A stretch of DNA of 36,649 bases. Source: a virus. The translations under genes were made by a program, and so were the position numbers. The notes under the pieces were generated by a model. It searched no databases. It was given only the letters and a program-made list of their open reading frames with translations, and had not been told where the DNA came from. The DNA lies in the IMG/VR virus record IMGVR_UViG_3300045135_000986, positions 1 to 36,649 of that record. One strand, 5' to 3'. Position 1 is the first letter of the stretch. The number at the start of each line of letters is the position of its first letter. Below, one piece after another: positions 7,833 to 13,688 of the stretch.

Positions 7833-8432
7833 TTAAGTTTCAGTACTAACACTATCTTTAAATAAGAATATATGTTCATCTGGTATTACTTGATACATAG
7901 CCCTAGCTAAGTTCTGTATCTCCCACAATGCGTGAGAGTCTGTACGTAGTGCTAAGAAGTTCTGCAAGGCTCTAGCATTAATAGTCATTACTAAGCTAGT
8001 CTTATAGGCTTCTGGTAGCATATACTTAGCTATGTCATTAGTTACCTTACCACTCTGAAGTAAGTCTCTAAGCTTTAAGAGTTGCTCACAGTTATATATA
8101 TCTATTGTATCCCTACCTGTTAGTACCAAGAACTCATTAACAGTACCAAACTCTGAGTTCTTTAACTCACTTAACGTATATCTTGTAGATTTTACAGTAT
8201 AACTTGCTATTCTATGTCTAGCTAGTTCCTGTAGGACTGCCCTAGATATACCGTCTATATCAAAACTATATACCAAATGTTCTATGGTACTACTATGTTT
8301 ACTAACATTAGCAACTCTATCTATCCTACCTTGTATCTTCTCAAGGTCTGTGTAAGGTTTCTTGTTGTAGCATTTAGCTATTGCTGTATCTGCTACTTCT
8401 AGTGGTGTGTATTGTAATAATTCTACTTTCAT
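7833..8432 (-). CDS. thyX: FAD-dependent thymidylate synthase ThyX
   Basis: Flavin-dependent enzyme of 199 aa that methylates dUMP to dTMP using methylene-tetrahydrofolate and NAD(P)H. The signature RHR-x7-S is present as RHRIASYTVKS (R72, H73, R74, S82). The C-terminal ARALQNFLALRTDSHALWEIQ region fits the FAD/dUMP-binding part of the family. The length suits a compact phage ThyX. It is the last early gene, one base after the upstream 62-aa gene and just before the phage promoter for the RNA polymerase. It would supply dTTP for an AT-rich genome. AAAGGA precedes ATG 8432. Confidence 0.95.
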   Translation of the reverse strand: MKVELLQYTPLEVADTAIAKCYNKKPYTDLEKIQGRIDRVANVSKHSSTIEHLVYSFDIDGISRAVLQELARHRIASYTVKSTRYTLSELKNSEFGTVNEFLVLTGRDTIDIYNCEQLLKLRDLLQSGKVTNDIAKYMLPEAYKTSLVMTINARALQNFLALRTDSHALWEIQNLARAMYQVIPDEHIFLFKDSVSTET

Positions 8433-8433
8433 A

Positions 8434-8622
8434 TTAATCCTTTATTTCTAATTCTATAAAGCTTAAAGCTTCTTCTTTACTATCAAAAAAGTCTGTTTCG
8501 TACACGTTACCATCAGTCATTCTAATATATAGGAGATAGTTTTCATAATATGTACTCAAGGTAACTGCTGTCACAAACTCTTTGTTTATAAATTCTGTGT
8601 TATTTATCTGTATTAATTTCAT
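8434..8622 (-). CDS. Small hypothetical early protein (62 aa)
   Basis: A 62-aa acidic protein starting MKLIQINNTEFINKEFV, predicted beta strands followed by a C-terminal helix (SKEEALSFIELEIKD). It begins at ATG 8622 immediately after the stop of the preceding gene (TAAATG), with GGAG in the end of that gene. ThyX starts one base after it ends. The tight spacing and good ribosome binding site support expression. No family is recognised; the small mostly-beta layout is common among phage early proteins. Confidence 0.75.
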   Translation of the reverse strand: MKLIQINNTEFINKEFVTAVTLSTYYENYLLYIRMTDGNVYETDFFDSKEEALSFIELEIKD

Positions 8623-8841
8623 TTAGTCATCTCCCATTAACATATCGTCTTTGTACTCATCGTACGCTCTGTCTCCATATTCCCCTATGTACTCTTCATA
8701 TTTATCGTTAAGATAATCTTCAAGTATTGGTAAATCGTCTATCATATAAGGTTCTGGACACCTATTGTACCAATCTAGTAACTCATTTTCTAGCGTTTCC
8801 CCGTAGCTATCGTACCAATCGCTATAATCTAATAGTCTCAT
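8623..8841 (-). CDS. Very acidic early protein (72 aa)
   Basis: A 72-aa protein with 14 Asp and 9 Glu against 5 Lys/Arg, a net charge near -18, and many Tyr/Trp residues. AAAAAGGA precedes ATG 8841. It is the first gene after a candidate host promoter at about 8874. No family is recognised. High negative charge in an early phage protein recalls DNA mimics such as T7 Ocr (gp0.3), but there is no sequence match to Ocr and the analogy rests on composition only. Confidence 0.75.
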   Translation of the reverse strand: MRLLDYSDWYDSYGETLENELLDWYNRCPEPYMIDDLPILEDYLNDKYEEYIGEYGDRAYDEYKDDMLMGDD

Positions 8842-8871
8842 AATAAATTCCTTTTTGTTTAAGTTAGAGTG

Positions 8872-8893
8872 TAATTGTACACACCCTAACCTT
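8872..8893 (-). promoter_or_regulatory. Candidate host promoter with overlapping inverted repeat
   Basis: On the minus strand TACAAT (8879-8874) resembles a -10 element and stands 30-40 bases before ATG 8841. It is embedded in an imperfect inverted repeat with arms GTTAG/CTAAC and GTGT/ACAC, which could be an operator. No good -35 is seen. Confidence 0.35.
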
Positions 8894-8935
8894 AATTTCT
8901 ACTTAACTTAAATAGATAATCTTTAAAATGTGGAT

Positions 8936-9112
8936 TTAGTAGTTAATATATGTACTAAAATCATCACATAAGATTGTGTTTGTTTCAGTATTCCAATTAT
9001 ATATCCCTAATTTAGCGGTACATCCGTTACTAAAAGTAACTACTACCACCTCATCTTCAAACACCTCAAAATCAACTACGTCTAAATCACTTTCACTATT
9101 TCTACCATACAT
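8936..9112 (-). CDS. Small acidic hypothetical protein (58 aa)
   Basis: A 58-aa protein (MYGRNSESDLDVVDFEVFED start) with alternating hydrophobic residues typical of beta strands and no basic patch. The ATG at 9112 is preferred over an upstream TTG at 9127 because GAGGGG lies 7 bases before it. It overlaps the end of the preceding gene slightly. Not recognised; early position suggests a role in host takeover or defence evasion, but nothing in the sequence proves it. Confidence 0.65.
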   Translation of the reverse strand: MYGRNSESDLDVVDFEVFEDEVVVVTFSNGCTAKLGIYNWNTETNTILCDDFSTYINY

Positions 9113-9116
9113 AATA

Positions 9117-9443
9117 CTACCCCTCAATCTTTAAGTTTAAACCGTTAACGGCTACAATATTATCTCTATTTATATTTCTATAGCCTTTATTAAAGTCATA
9201 GAATAAAATATACTTTGAGTTAGTTTCAATTGAACGCTTACCAATACCTTTTAAGTATTTTGTAACACCTACTCTACCCCAAACTTTAGCTAGTCTACCG
9301 CTATTTGTACGAAATACCACACTACATATTCTAGGTTGCTCAATAATCGTGTTAAGTAAAATATCTTTAGTTTTTGTTAAGTTTAACTTACCTATTCTCT
9401 CAAATCCTACTTTAGCTACTCTTCTTTCTACTACTGGTTTCAT
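9117..9443 (-). CDS. Hypothetical protein, possible SH3-like beta-barrel (DUF2693-like)
   Basis: A 108-aa basic protein. Residues from about 35 on (ICSVVFRTNSGRLAKVWGR, then ILFYDFNKGYRNINRDNI) follow the layout of small SH3-barrel phage proteins of the DUF2693 type: a strand with V-x-F-x-K/R-x-x-G, then a closing strand with YDF-x-x-x-x-R-x-I. This assignment is by pattern only. AAGGA precedes ATG 9443. It is basic, unlike its acidic neighbours, so nucleic-acid binding is possible. Confidence 0.65.
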   Translation of the reverse strand: MKPVVERRVAKVGFERIGKLNLTKTKDILLNTIIEQPRICSVVFRTNSGRLAKVWGRVGVTKYLKGIGKRSIETNSKYILFYDFNKGYRNINRDNIVAVNGLNLKIEG

Positions 9444-9461
9444 AATTATTTCCTTTTATTA

Positions 9462-9653
9462 TTATTTGTTTAAATATTTGTTACTATAATTAATAACTAC
9501 ATCGCTTGAAGCTTGATACATAGCTTCTTCAACCTCTTGATACAATTCTATAACTAATTCATCAAGTTCTTTCTCAGTGAATTCTATATCGTTATTGTAT
9601 ATTTCTAACATTTCTCTTATATCTAGTTCTAATTCTTTCTCATTAATAATCAT
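9462..9653 (-). CDS. Small acidic helical protein (63 aa)
   Basis: A 63-aa Glu-rich protein (MIINEKELELDIREML start) that looks entirely helical, with a heptad-like leucine/isoleucine pattern. Its ATG overlaps the stop of the upstream 47-aa membrane protein in an ATGA junction, so the two are probably co-translated. No family recognised. Confidence 0.65.
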   Translation of the reverse strand: MIINEKELELDIREMLEIYNNDIEFTEKELDELVIELYQEVEEAMYQASSDVVINYSNKYLNK

Positions 9654-9793
9654 TTTGTACCCCTTTTATTTTTATCTAATTCTAGTTCTAGCTCTTCAAG
9701 TGCCTCAGTTATAGGACTAAATACCCTATAACCTACTACCACCAACGCTATTATCAATAAAGCCATCATTAAACATATTATATCAACTATCAT
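9650..9793 (-). CDS. Small single-pass membrane protein (47 aa)
   Basis: A 47-aa frame from ATG 9793, preceded by AAGGAGA at 8-base spacing, ending at a TGA that overlaps the next gene start. It has a long hydrophobic stretch (about residues 3-21, IICLMMALLIIALVVVG) followed by an acidic then basic tail (ALEELELELDKNKRG). One transmembrane helix with the tail probably cytoplasmic. The ribosome binding site, overlap and clear membrane segment support a real gene. Function unknown. Confidence 0.68.
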   Translation of the reverse strand: MIVDIICLMMALLIIALVVVGYRVFSPITEALEELELELDKNKRGTK

Positions 9794-9805
9794 CTTAATT
9801 TCTCC

Positions 9806-10393
9806 TTAATGTTCTAAGAACACTACATTATTATTTTGTACACAATAGTTACAACCCTCACCACATTTTACAGTTTTATCTAGAGTAGCTGGACAAATAA
9901 AACTATCGTACTTTTTTTCAGCCTCTAAACAATATTCTAAAGAGCCATAATTCTTTAAACCATTTGGTAGAAAGCTATCAATTATGTTTACATTACTTAA
10001 GTTCTTAAGCCTCGTAAAGTCAAACCTACCCATAGATTTAGTGTAGGTATAGAAACTAATTTCGGGAAAGCCCTCAGCTATTTCAGCCCACGCCTCAATA
10101 TACTCTTGACTTATAAAGTCCCCACTTGAGTGTATTCTCACCGTTTTCTTACGTGTTTTAACTAATTCTTTTGTTATTTGTACCTTAAATACATCAAGGT
10201 TATTTTTAACAAGTTTTAAGTTTCTATCCCAAGCATTTTTAACGTTTGGGTATTGCTTATAACTTTTAACGGCGTAACACGTTGAGGCACAACTTGAACA
10301 GTCTAAACAGCCTTTAATCGGTGCGTGACTATATACCAACATATTCTTTAATTTCTTATTACCATTCTTTAAAATATTGTTCTTAAATTCCAT
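9806..10393 (-). CDS. Cys-rich Gp88-like phage protein
   Basis: A 195-aa protein resembling the phage Gp88 family. N-terminal cysteine cluster GCLDCSSCASTCYA (about residues 28-41), then YPNVKNAWDRNL, a central RIHSSGDF (about 86-93), FYTYTKS (about 114-120), and a second cysteine cluster near the C-terminus (ICPATLDKTVKCGEGCNYC). The spacing of cysteines would allow metal or iron-sulphur binding, and the RIHSSGDF/YTK layout resembles a TIM-barrel enzyme, but the activity is unknown. AGGAG precedes ATG 10393 and a candidate extended -10 promoter lies at 10432-10440. Assignment by motif memory; not verified by search. Confidence 0.78.
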   Translation of the reverse strand: MEFKNNILKNGNKKLKNMLVYSHAPIKGCLDCSSCASTCYAVKSYKQYPNVKNAWDRNLKLVKNNLDVFKVQITKELVKTRKKTVRIHSSGDFISQEYIEAWAEIAEGFPEISFYTYTKSMGRFDFTRLKNLSNVNIIDSFLPNGLKNYGSLEYCLEAEKKYDSFICPATLDKTVKCGEGCNYCVQNNNVVFLEH

Positions 10394-10421
10394 AACTTAC
10401 TCCTAGTTATTGTTTTTGTTC

Positions 10422-10440
10422 TGATACTGAAATTGTATCA
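10422..10440 (-). promoter_or_regulatory. Candidate extended -10 early promoter (before the Gp88-like gene)
   Basis: Minus strand TGATACAAT has the TGnTAYAAT form of an extended -10 and overlaps the inverted repeat TGATAC...GTATCA. Sixteen of 19 bases match the element at 10725-10743. Both stand just upstream of early genes. The -35 is weak. Confidence 0.45.
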
Positions 10441-10466
10441 TACCTATTATTAAATTTAGCTTAAAA

Positions 10467-10700
10467 CTATTCTTTATTAGCTAATACAATATATTTAGCT
10501 TTATTTTCTAACCACTTAATATCTATAATATTATCACTGTACCCATTTTCTTCTAATATATCCATAGCTTGGTCGATAACATAGTTATATTTATAGTCGA
10601 AACTTATATAGCTATTTGATAGCCCTATAATTCTAAATCTTAAACCTTTAGTATCCGTCGGTCCGTATACTCTTATTTCTAGTTTTTTAACATTTTGCAT
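10467..10700 (-). CDS. Hypothetical early protein (77 aa), first gene after the terminal region
   Basis: A 77-aa basic/neutral protein (MQNVKKLEIRVYGPTDTKGL start) with predicted strand-strand-helix layout (LRFRIIGLSNSYISFDYKY, then DQAMDILEENGY). AAGGA lies before ATG 10700. It follows the strongest-looking host promoter (TGTTATAAT at 10735-10743), so it should be the first gene expressed on infection. The family is not recognised. Position matches that of T7 gene 0.3, but there is no sequence resemblance to Ocr. Confidence 0.72.
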   Translation of the reverse strand: MQNVKKLEIRVYGPTDTKGLRFRIIGLSNSYISFDYKYNYVIDQAMDILEENGYSDNIIDIKWLENKAKYIVLANKE

Positions 10701-10724
10701 TTTGTATTCCTTTTTGTTTTTTAT

Positions 10725-10743
10725 TGATACCGAAATTATAACA
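10725..10743 (-). promoter_or_regulatory. Candidate extended -10 host promoter for the first early gene
   Basis: Minus strand TGTTATAAT is a perfect extended -10 (TGnTATAAT), 35 bases upstream of ATG 10700. The following TTTCGGTATCA is shared with the element at 10422-10440 (16 of 19 bases). The upstream TTAAGA is a poor -35, as extended -10 promoters allow. Confidence 0.55.
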
Positions 10744-11046
10744 TAGCTTTTCTTAAAAGTTTCTTAAGCGAATTGCCTCTTATTTCATAGGGCTTATATT
10801 CATTTATAGTTTAAAGCGTAACTTTAAAAGTAATAGCTTTAAACCTTTATATAAGAAATTTAAACTATGTTAACATTCTGTACCAACTTTAAATAACTCA
10901 AAGCCGTTGTTGCTTTGTATAAGAGAATTATAATATATGTTAGCTTAAAGTATTCTTAAATTTAATAGAAATACTAAAGAAATTACAAAATAAATAAAAG
11001 GCGCTAATAGTTGCTAGTAGTTAGTAGTTGAATATGGACGCGTGCG

Positions 11047-11255
11047 AATAGCTAAAGGTAGCTTAAAGAATGCTTAAGGATAGCTTCAAAATAAATTAAG
11101 TAGCTTAAAGGTAACCACCTAACATAACTTAAGGTAACCACCTAGCATAACTTAAGGTAACCACCTAAGGCTTAGCATAAAGTATCTTAAGGCTAGCTTA
11201 AAGAGGTAACCACTTAAAGTGTAGCATAAAGTAGCTTAAAGGTTGCTTAAGGCTT
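11047..11255. repeat. Array of CTTAAAG/CTTAAGG heptamers
   Basis: AGCTTAAAG, GCTTAAGG and variants recur about a dozen times, often preceded by TAG or GTAG. T7 has arrays of the heptamer CCTAAAG flanking its terminal repeat, near the sites where concatemers are cut. The unit here differs by one or two bases and sits in the same genome position. Confidence 0.75.
11104..11170. repeat. Tandem 23-24 bp repeats containing GGTAACCACCT
   Basis: Three consecutive units: CTTAAAGGTAACCACCTAAC plus ATAA (11104-11127), CTTAAGGTAACCACCTAGCA plus TAA (11128-11150) and CTTAAGGTAACCACCTAAGG (11151-11170). A diverged fourth GGTAACCAC lies at 11205-11213. Each unit joins a CTTAARG heptamer to AGGTaaccACCT, itself an inverted repeat. 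Confidence 0.9.
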
Positions 11256-11266
11256 AGCTTTTGGCT

Positions 11267-11275
11267 ATTGTACCA
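11267..11275 (-). promoter_or_regulatory. Candidate extended -10 promoter in the terminal region
   Basis: Minus strand TGGTACAAT fits TGnTAYAAT. It faces the early genes, but about 570 bases of non-coding sequence follow before the first of them. No convincing -35. Weak evidence on its own. Confidence 0.3.
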
Positions 11276-11359
11276 CAAAGAATTCTTTAGGGTCGACGGG
11301 GGAAGCTTCGAGTAGTATAATATAGATACCCTCTTAGATTTTTGTAGTATTTTTTGAAA

Positions 11360-11450
11360 GTAGTCAGTAGGAGTAGTTGTGCTTGGAGCTAAGCTAGTAG
11401 ATAGTTAGGAGAGTAGGTAGAGGTAGTCAGTAGTGGTAGTAGTGCTTGTA
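11360..11450. repeat. C-poor segment with a 28-bp imperfect direct repeat
   Basis: The copies at 11360-11387 and 11423-11450 match at 24 of 28 positions (both begin GTAGTCAGTAG and contain GTGCTTG). The plus strand from 11341 to 11460 has only a handful of C residues, so the minus strand is nearly free of G. The rest of the stretch is built from TAG/GTAG steps. Confidence 0.8.
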
Positions 11451-11455
11451 GATAA

Positions 11456-11505
11456 CTTTAAGACTGTGTTAGGAAAAAGGAGGGAAACCTAACACAGACT
11501 TAAAG
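11456..11505 (-). repeat. 18-bp inverted repeat (long hairpin)
   Basis: Arms 11456-11473 and 11488-11505 (CCTAACACAGACTTAAAG) pair at 17 of 18 positions around a 14-base loop. On the minus-strand RNA the loop is U/C-rich (TTTCCCTCCTTTTT). It lies about 100 bases downstream of the phage promoter at 11608. It could be a processing site, terminator or end-formation signal. Confidence 0.85.
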
Positions 11506-11565
11506 ATAGCTTTAATCATACGTTAGTATAATCATTACCATACGAAACCTAACACAGACTTAAAG
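11484..11565. repeat. Direct repeat of GAAACCTAACACAGACTTAA plus AG, exactly 60 bp apart
   Basis: Identical 22-base copies lie at 11484-11505 and 11544-11565. A third, slightly changed copy (AAACCTAACACAGTCTTTAA plus G) lies at 35404-35424, also downstream of a T7-like promoter. The recurrence in two promoter leaders argues for a functional RNA or DNA element. Confidence 0.85.
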
Positions 11566-11567
11566 CA

Positions 11568-11594
11568 GTTGCTCTTAACCTAACTTAAAGCTTC
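11568..11594 (-). repeat. Leader element shared with 7767-7792
   Basis: Plus strand GTTGCTCTTAACCTAACTTA plus AAGCTTC is nearly the same as the element between the 7807 promoter and the RNA polymerase. It occupies the same place, just downstream of a phage promoter. Confidence 0.5.
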
Positions 11595-11607
11595 TTTTCC
11601 CGTTACC

Positions 11608-11628
11608 TCTAGTGGGTCCATAACTCAG
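11608..11628 (-). promoter_or_regulatory. T7-like phage promoter in the terminal region (phi-OR-like)
   Basis: Minus strand CTGAGTTATGGACCCACTAG then AGG. GACCCACTAGAGG aligns with the T7 core GACTCACTATAGG with few changes. It lies just past the terminase stop and points into the gene-free region, like phi-OR/phi-OL of T7, which serve replication and packaging. It has one more base than the 5199 and 7807 copies between the upstream AG and the core, as does the 35495 copy. Confidence 0.8.
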
Positions 11629-11656
11629 GGGGTACCCTACTACAGCTACCACCCCC
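11628..11656 (-). terminator. GC-rich hairpin after the large terminase gene
   Basis: GGGGGT (11628-11633) and ACCCCC (11651-11656) can pair around a 17-base loop 19 bases after the terminase stop. No U-run follows; the phage promoter begins directly after it. It may mark the end of late transcripts. Confidence 0.4.
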
Positions 11657-11674
11657 TCGAGTCTACAACCACTT

Positions 11675-13333
11675 CTACCTATTGGCTGAAAACCACCTAC
11701 TATCACTGTTACTATCTATCCAATTCTCAAGCATTTCATTCTTCATTTCACTTAAGTAACTATCCTTAGCTTCATCTTCATCAACACCCACAGTTTCAAC
11801 TATAGCTGCTAAAGCAATAGCAAGAGCATCAAGTCTATCATCGTGCCTTAAGCATCCTCTATCCTTAGTCAAGTGAGTTAACTGGTACACCAAACTATAC
11901 TGCATCTTTGTAGGGTCAGCTAAAGCTTCCTTAACATCCTTAAGCAACAACTGCTTACTAAATACCAATCTGTGTTGATTAAGCAGTGGCTCAATAGTAT
12001 CTATAAGCCTTAACTCCTTCTGCTTACTACTTCTAACTTCTTCTATTGTACAAGGGTACACCTTACCTAACACAGGCTTAAGTAACTGGTCAAACATACC
12101 ATCACCAAAGTTAGACTCAATCCATATCTTCTCTACTTTATTTTGCTTAGCAATACTCGCTAACTTAAACAGATTGTCTTCCTTGTAGCCACCGTTAAGA
12201 CCACCAACATCTACAACATATATCTTACCATTTAGGTACTTAATAACTGAGTACCCCATCTCATCACTACCTCTACCTGAGGGGTCAATCGACATAATAC
12301 TAAAGTCATAGTTAGCTCTCTCAGCATCTACATATCCTGGTTTAAAGAAGCAGTCGCCTGTAAACCCAATATTAGGTATGTCATTAATAGCATTACTTCT
12401 GTCACTACTGTATGCAATACTGATAGGTGCTTTATCCCTATCAACATCAAACACAATCATATCGTTCTGCTTAAGGGGATACTTATCAGCATCACTTAAA
12501 CTTGTATCTAATTGGTACTGCAGTCTAAAGTAAGACTTACCTACTGATACTTCCCTCTGTAACAAGTCATCGTGTGTAAACCTTGTATCAGTTACATCTC
12601 CAGGCTTACCACCTTCTGCAATCATATTCCAAACATAATCAGATAGTGTACCTTCATATACTTCAGGGTTCTCTGGTATTCTTGCAGTCCATACCTTAAC
12701 AGTAAACCCCTTTTCCTTAAATCTATTATAGATACTGTCACCTGTCTGTGGTGTACCTAATCCAATAATACAAGCATCATCATTTGTCTGTAGGATAGAG
12801 TCAAACTCATTTACCTGCTCAATAATCTTTGTACGCATTGTTTCAGTAGCAGAGTTAATTGAAGTTTCAACGTCATCACTAATTAAGATACTAGCTCTGT
12901 TACCCTGTAGCTGAGATGTAATACCAAGACATTTAACTGATGGCTGTACTGTAGTTTTACAACCTGACACATCAAAGGCTTCCACCGAGTTCCTACAGTC
13001 AGGACCAGGCTTAAGGTGTTCCAGTAATGGTACAGTATTAAGTAATTTATGTATAAATGTAGATATAGCTTTAGCGTGTGTTCCTGAAGCTGATACAATA
13101 AGTATTTTCTCATTAGGGTTCCTTAGTAGTCTCCAACAAGCATAAGCACCTGTGGTATATGTTTTACCTATACCCCTAAAGGCTTCAATCAGTAATCTCT
13201 TGTGACCCTGCTGTAGAGTCTTAGCTATATCTCTTTGTACAGGAGTAGCAGGAGGTAAGTTAATATTACTCCAGATATAGTCTACGAAACTTGGGAAGTC
13301 CGTTACCAGTTTTTTAATCTCTTGTTCTGTCAT
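11675..13333 (-). CDS. Terminase large subunit (T7 gp19-like)
   Basis: DNA-packaging motor of 552 aa, ATPase plus nuclease. Walker A is RGIGKT (residues 53-58), matching the T7 gp19 form. Walker B is ILISDD (about 150-155). The C-terminal RNase H-like nuclease shows MSIDPSGRGSDE, WIESNFGDGMF and the final LRHDDRLDALAIAL, giving the three acidic positions. AAAGGA precedes ATG 13333. It acts on concatemers at the adjoining terminal region with the small subunit (13461) and the portal. It is separated from the small subunit by a hairpin-rich 127-base gap. Confidence 0.97.
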   Translation of the reverse strand: MTEQEIKKLVTDFPSFVDYIWSNINLPPATPVQRDIAKTLQQGHKRLLIEAFRGIGKTYTTGAYACWRLLRNPNEKILIVSASGTHAKAISTFIHKLLNTVPLLEHLKPGPDCRNSVEAFDVSGCKTTVQPSVKCLGITSQLQGNRASILISDDVETSINSATETMRTKIIEQVNEFDSILQTNDDACIIGLGTPQTGDSIYNRFKEKGFTVKVWTARIPENPEVYEGTLSDYVWNMIAEGGKPGDVTDTRFTHDDLLQREVSVGKSYFRLQYQLDTSLSDADKYPLKQNDMIVFDVDRDKAPISIAYSSDRSNAINDIPNIGFTGDCFFKPGYVDAERANYDFSIMSIDPSGRGSDEMGYSVIKYLNGKIYVVDVGGLNGGYKEDNLFKLASIAKQNKVEKIWIESNFGDGMFDQLLKPVLGKVYPCTIEEVRSSKQKELRLIDTIEPLLNQHRLVFSKQLLLKDVKEALADPTKMQYSLVYQLTHLTKDRGCLRHDDRLDALAIALAAIVETVGVDEDEAKDSYLSEMKNEMLENWIDSNSDSRWFSANR

Positions 13334-13361
13334 TATTCATCCTTTATTTATAAACGTTCAT

Positions 13362-13388
13362 AAAGGCCTCTGTCGAGCCACAGGAGGC
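13362..13388 (-). terminator. Hairpin with short U-tract between small and large terminase
   Basis: On the minus strand GCCTCCTGT pairs with ACAGAGGC (one bulged base) around a 6-base loop, followed by CTTTAT. A weaker GCCT-ACA-AGGC-CTTTT hairpin lies at 13429-13448. A partial terminator here would lower expression of the large relative to the small subunit. Confidence 0.45.
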
Positions 13389-13460
13389 ACGAAAGCTTCT
13401 TTAAGCTGTTATCGTTCCTTGTGACTCTAAAAGGCCTTGTAGGCTCTTATTTGCAATCTA

Positions 13461-13688
13461 TTATTCTATAGCGTCTGCATATTCTTCTGACTGTAGGAAG
13501 CTTTCTATAAGATTACTCATAGGTTTACTTTCTACAATATCAGCTGTTATCTCATTATCTTTTAGAAATTTCAAGATAGCTGACAACTCACCTGGAGCTA
13601 ACCTTTCATCACTCTGTAGTAGAGAGACGAAGTAGGTAGCCACTTGGTCGTGGAGACCATTAAGTACTTCTATGTTTGCTTTATTCAT
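13461..13688 (-). CDS. Terminase small subunit (T7 gp18-like)
   Basis: A 75-aa acidic helical protein (T7 gp18 is 89 aa). The segment RLAPGELSAILKFLKDNEI (about residues 30-48) follows the helix-turn layout seen in gp18-type small subunits, which recognise DNA and stimulate the motor. Its ATG abuts the stop of the 1089-aa virion protein (TAAATG) with AGAGGA upstream. Position between the gp16-like gene and the large terminase is as in T7. Sequence similarity alone is modest; the synteny is strong. Confidence 0.85.
   Translation of the reverse strand: MNKANIEVLNGLHDQVATYFVSLLQSDERLAPGELSAILKFLKDNEITADIVESKPMSNLIESFLQSEEYADAIE

Larger units (their letters stand above)
10701..11674. other. Gene-free terminal/junction region of the phage genome
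   Basis: No reading frame longer than about 16 codons with a plausible ribosome binding site exists on either strand. From left to right the block holds an early promoter, an AT-rich stretch, a heptamer/GGTAACCACCT repeat array, a candidate promoter, a C-poor duplicated stretch, inverted and direct repeats, a T7-like promoter and a GC-rich hairpin behind the terminase. It separates the last late gene (terminase) from the first early gene, which is where the two ends of a T7-like linear genome lie. Confidence 0.75.

Noticed and set aside
8390-8410. A CTAGTGGTGTGT copy resembling the phage promoter core inside ThyX
   Set aside because: Only CCACTAGAAG matches; the upstream half of the motif is missing and it encodes conserved ThyX start residues.
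11101-11215. CRISPR array
   Set aside because: The repeat units are directly tandem at 23-24 bp without unique spacers, and there are no cas genes.
11469-11519. A 16-codon leader peptide in the terminal hairpin (MIKAIFKSVLGFPPFS)
   Set aside because: No Shine-Dalgarno precedes it and no gene follows it closely; it is explained by the repeat sequence.
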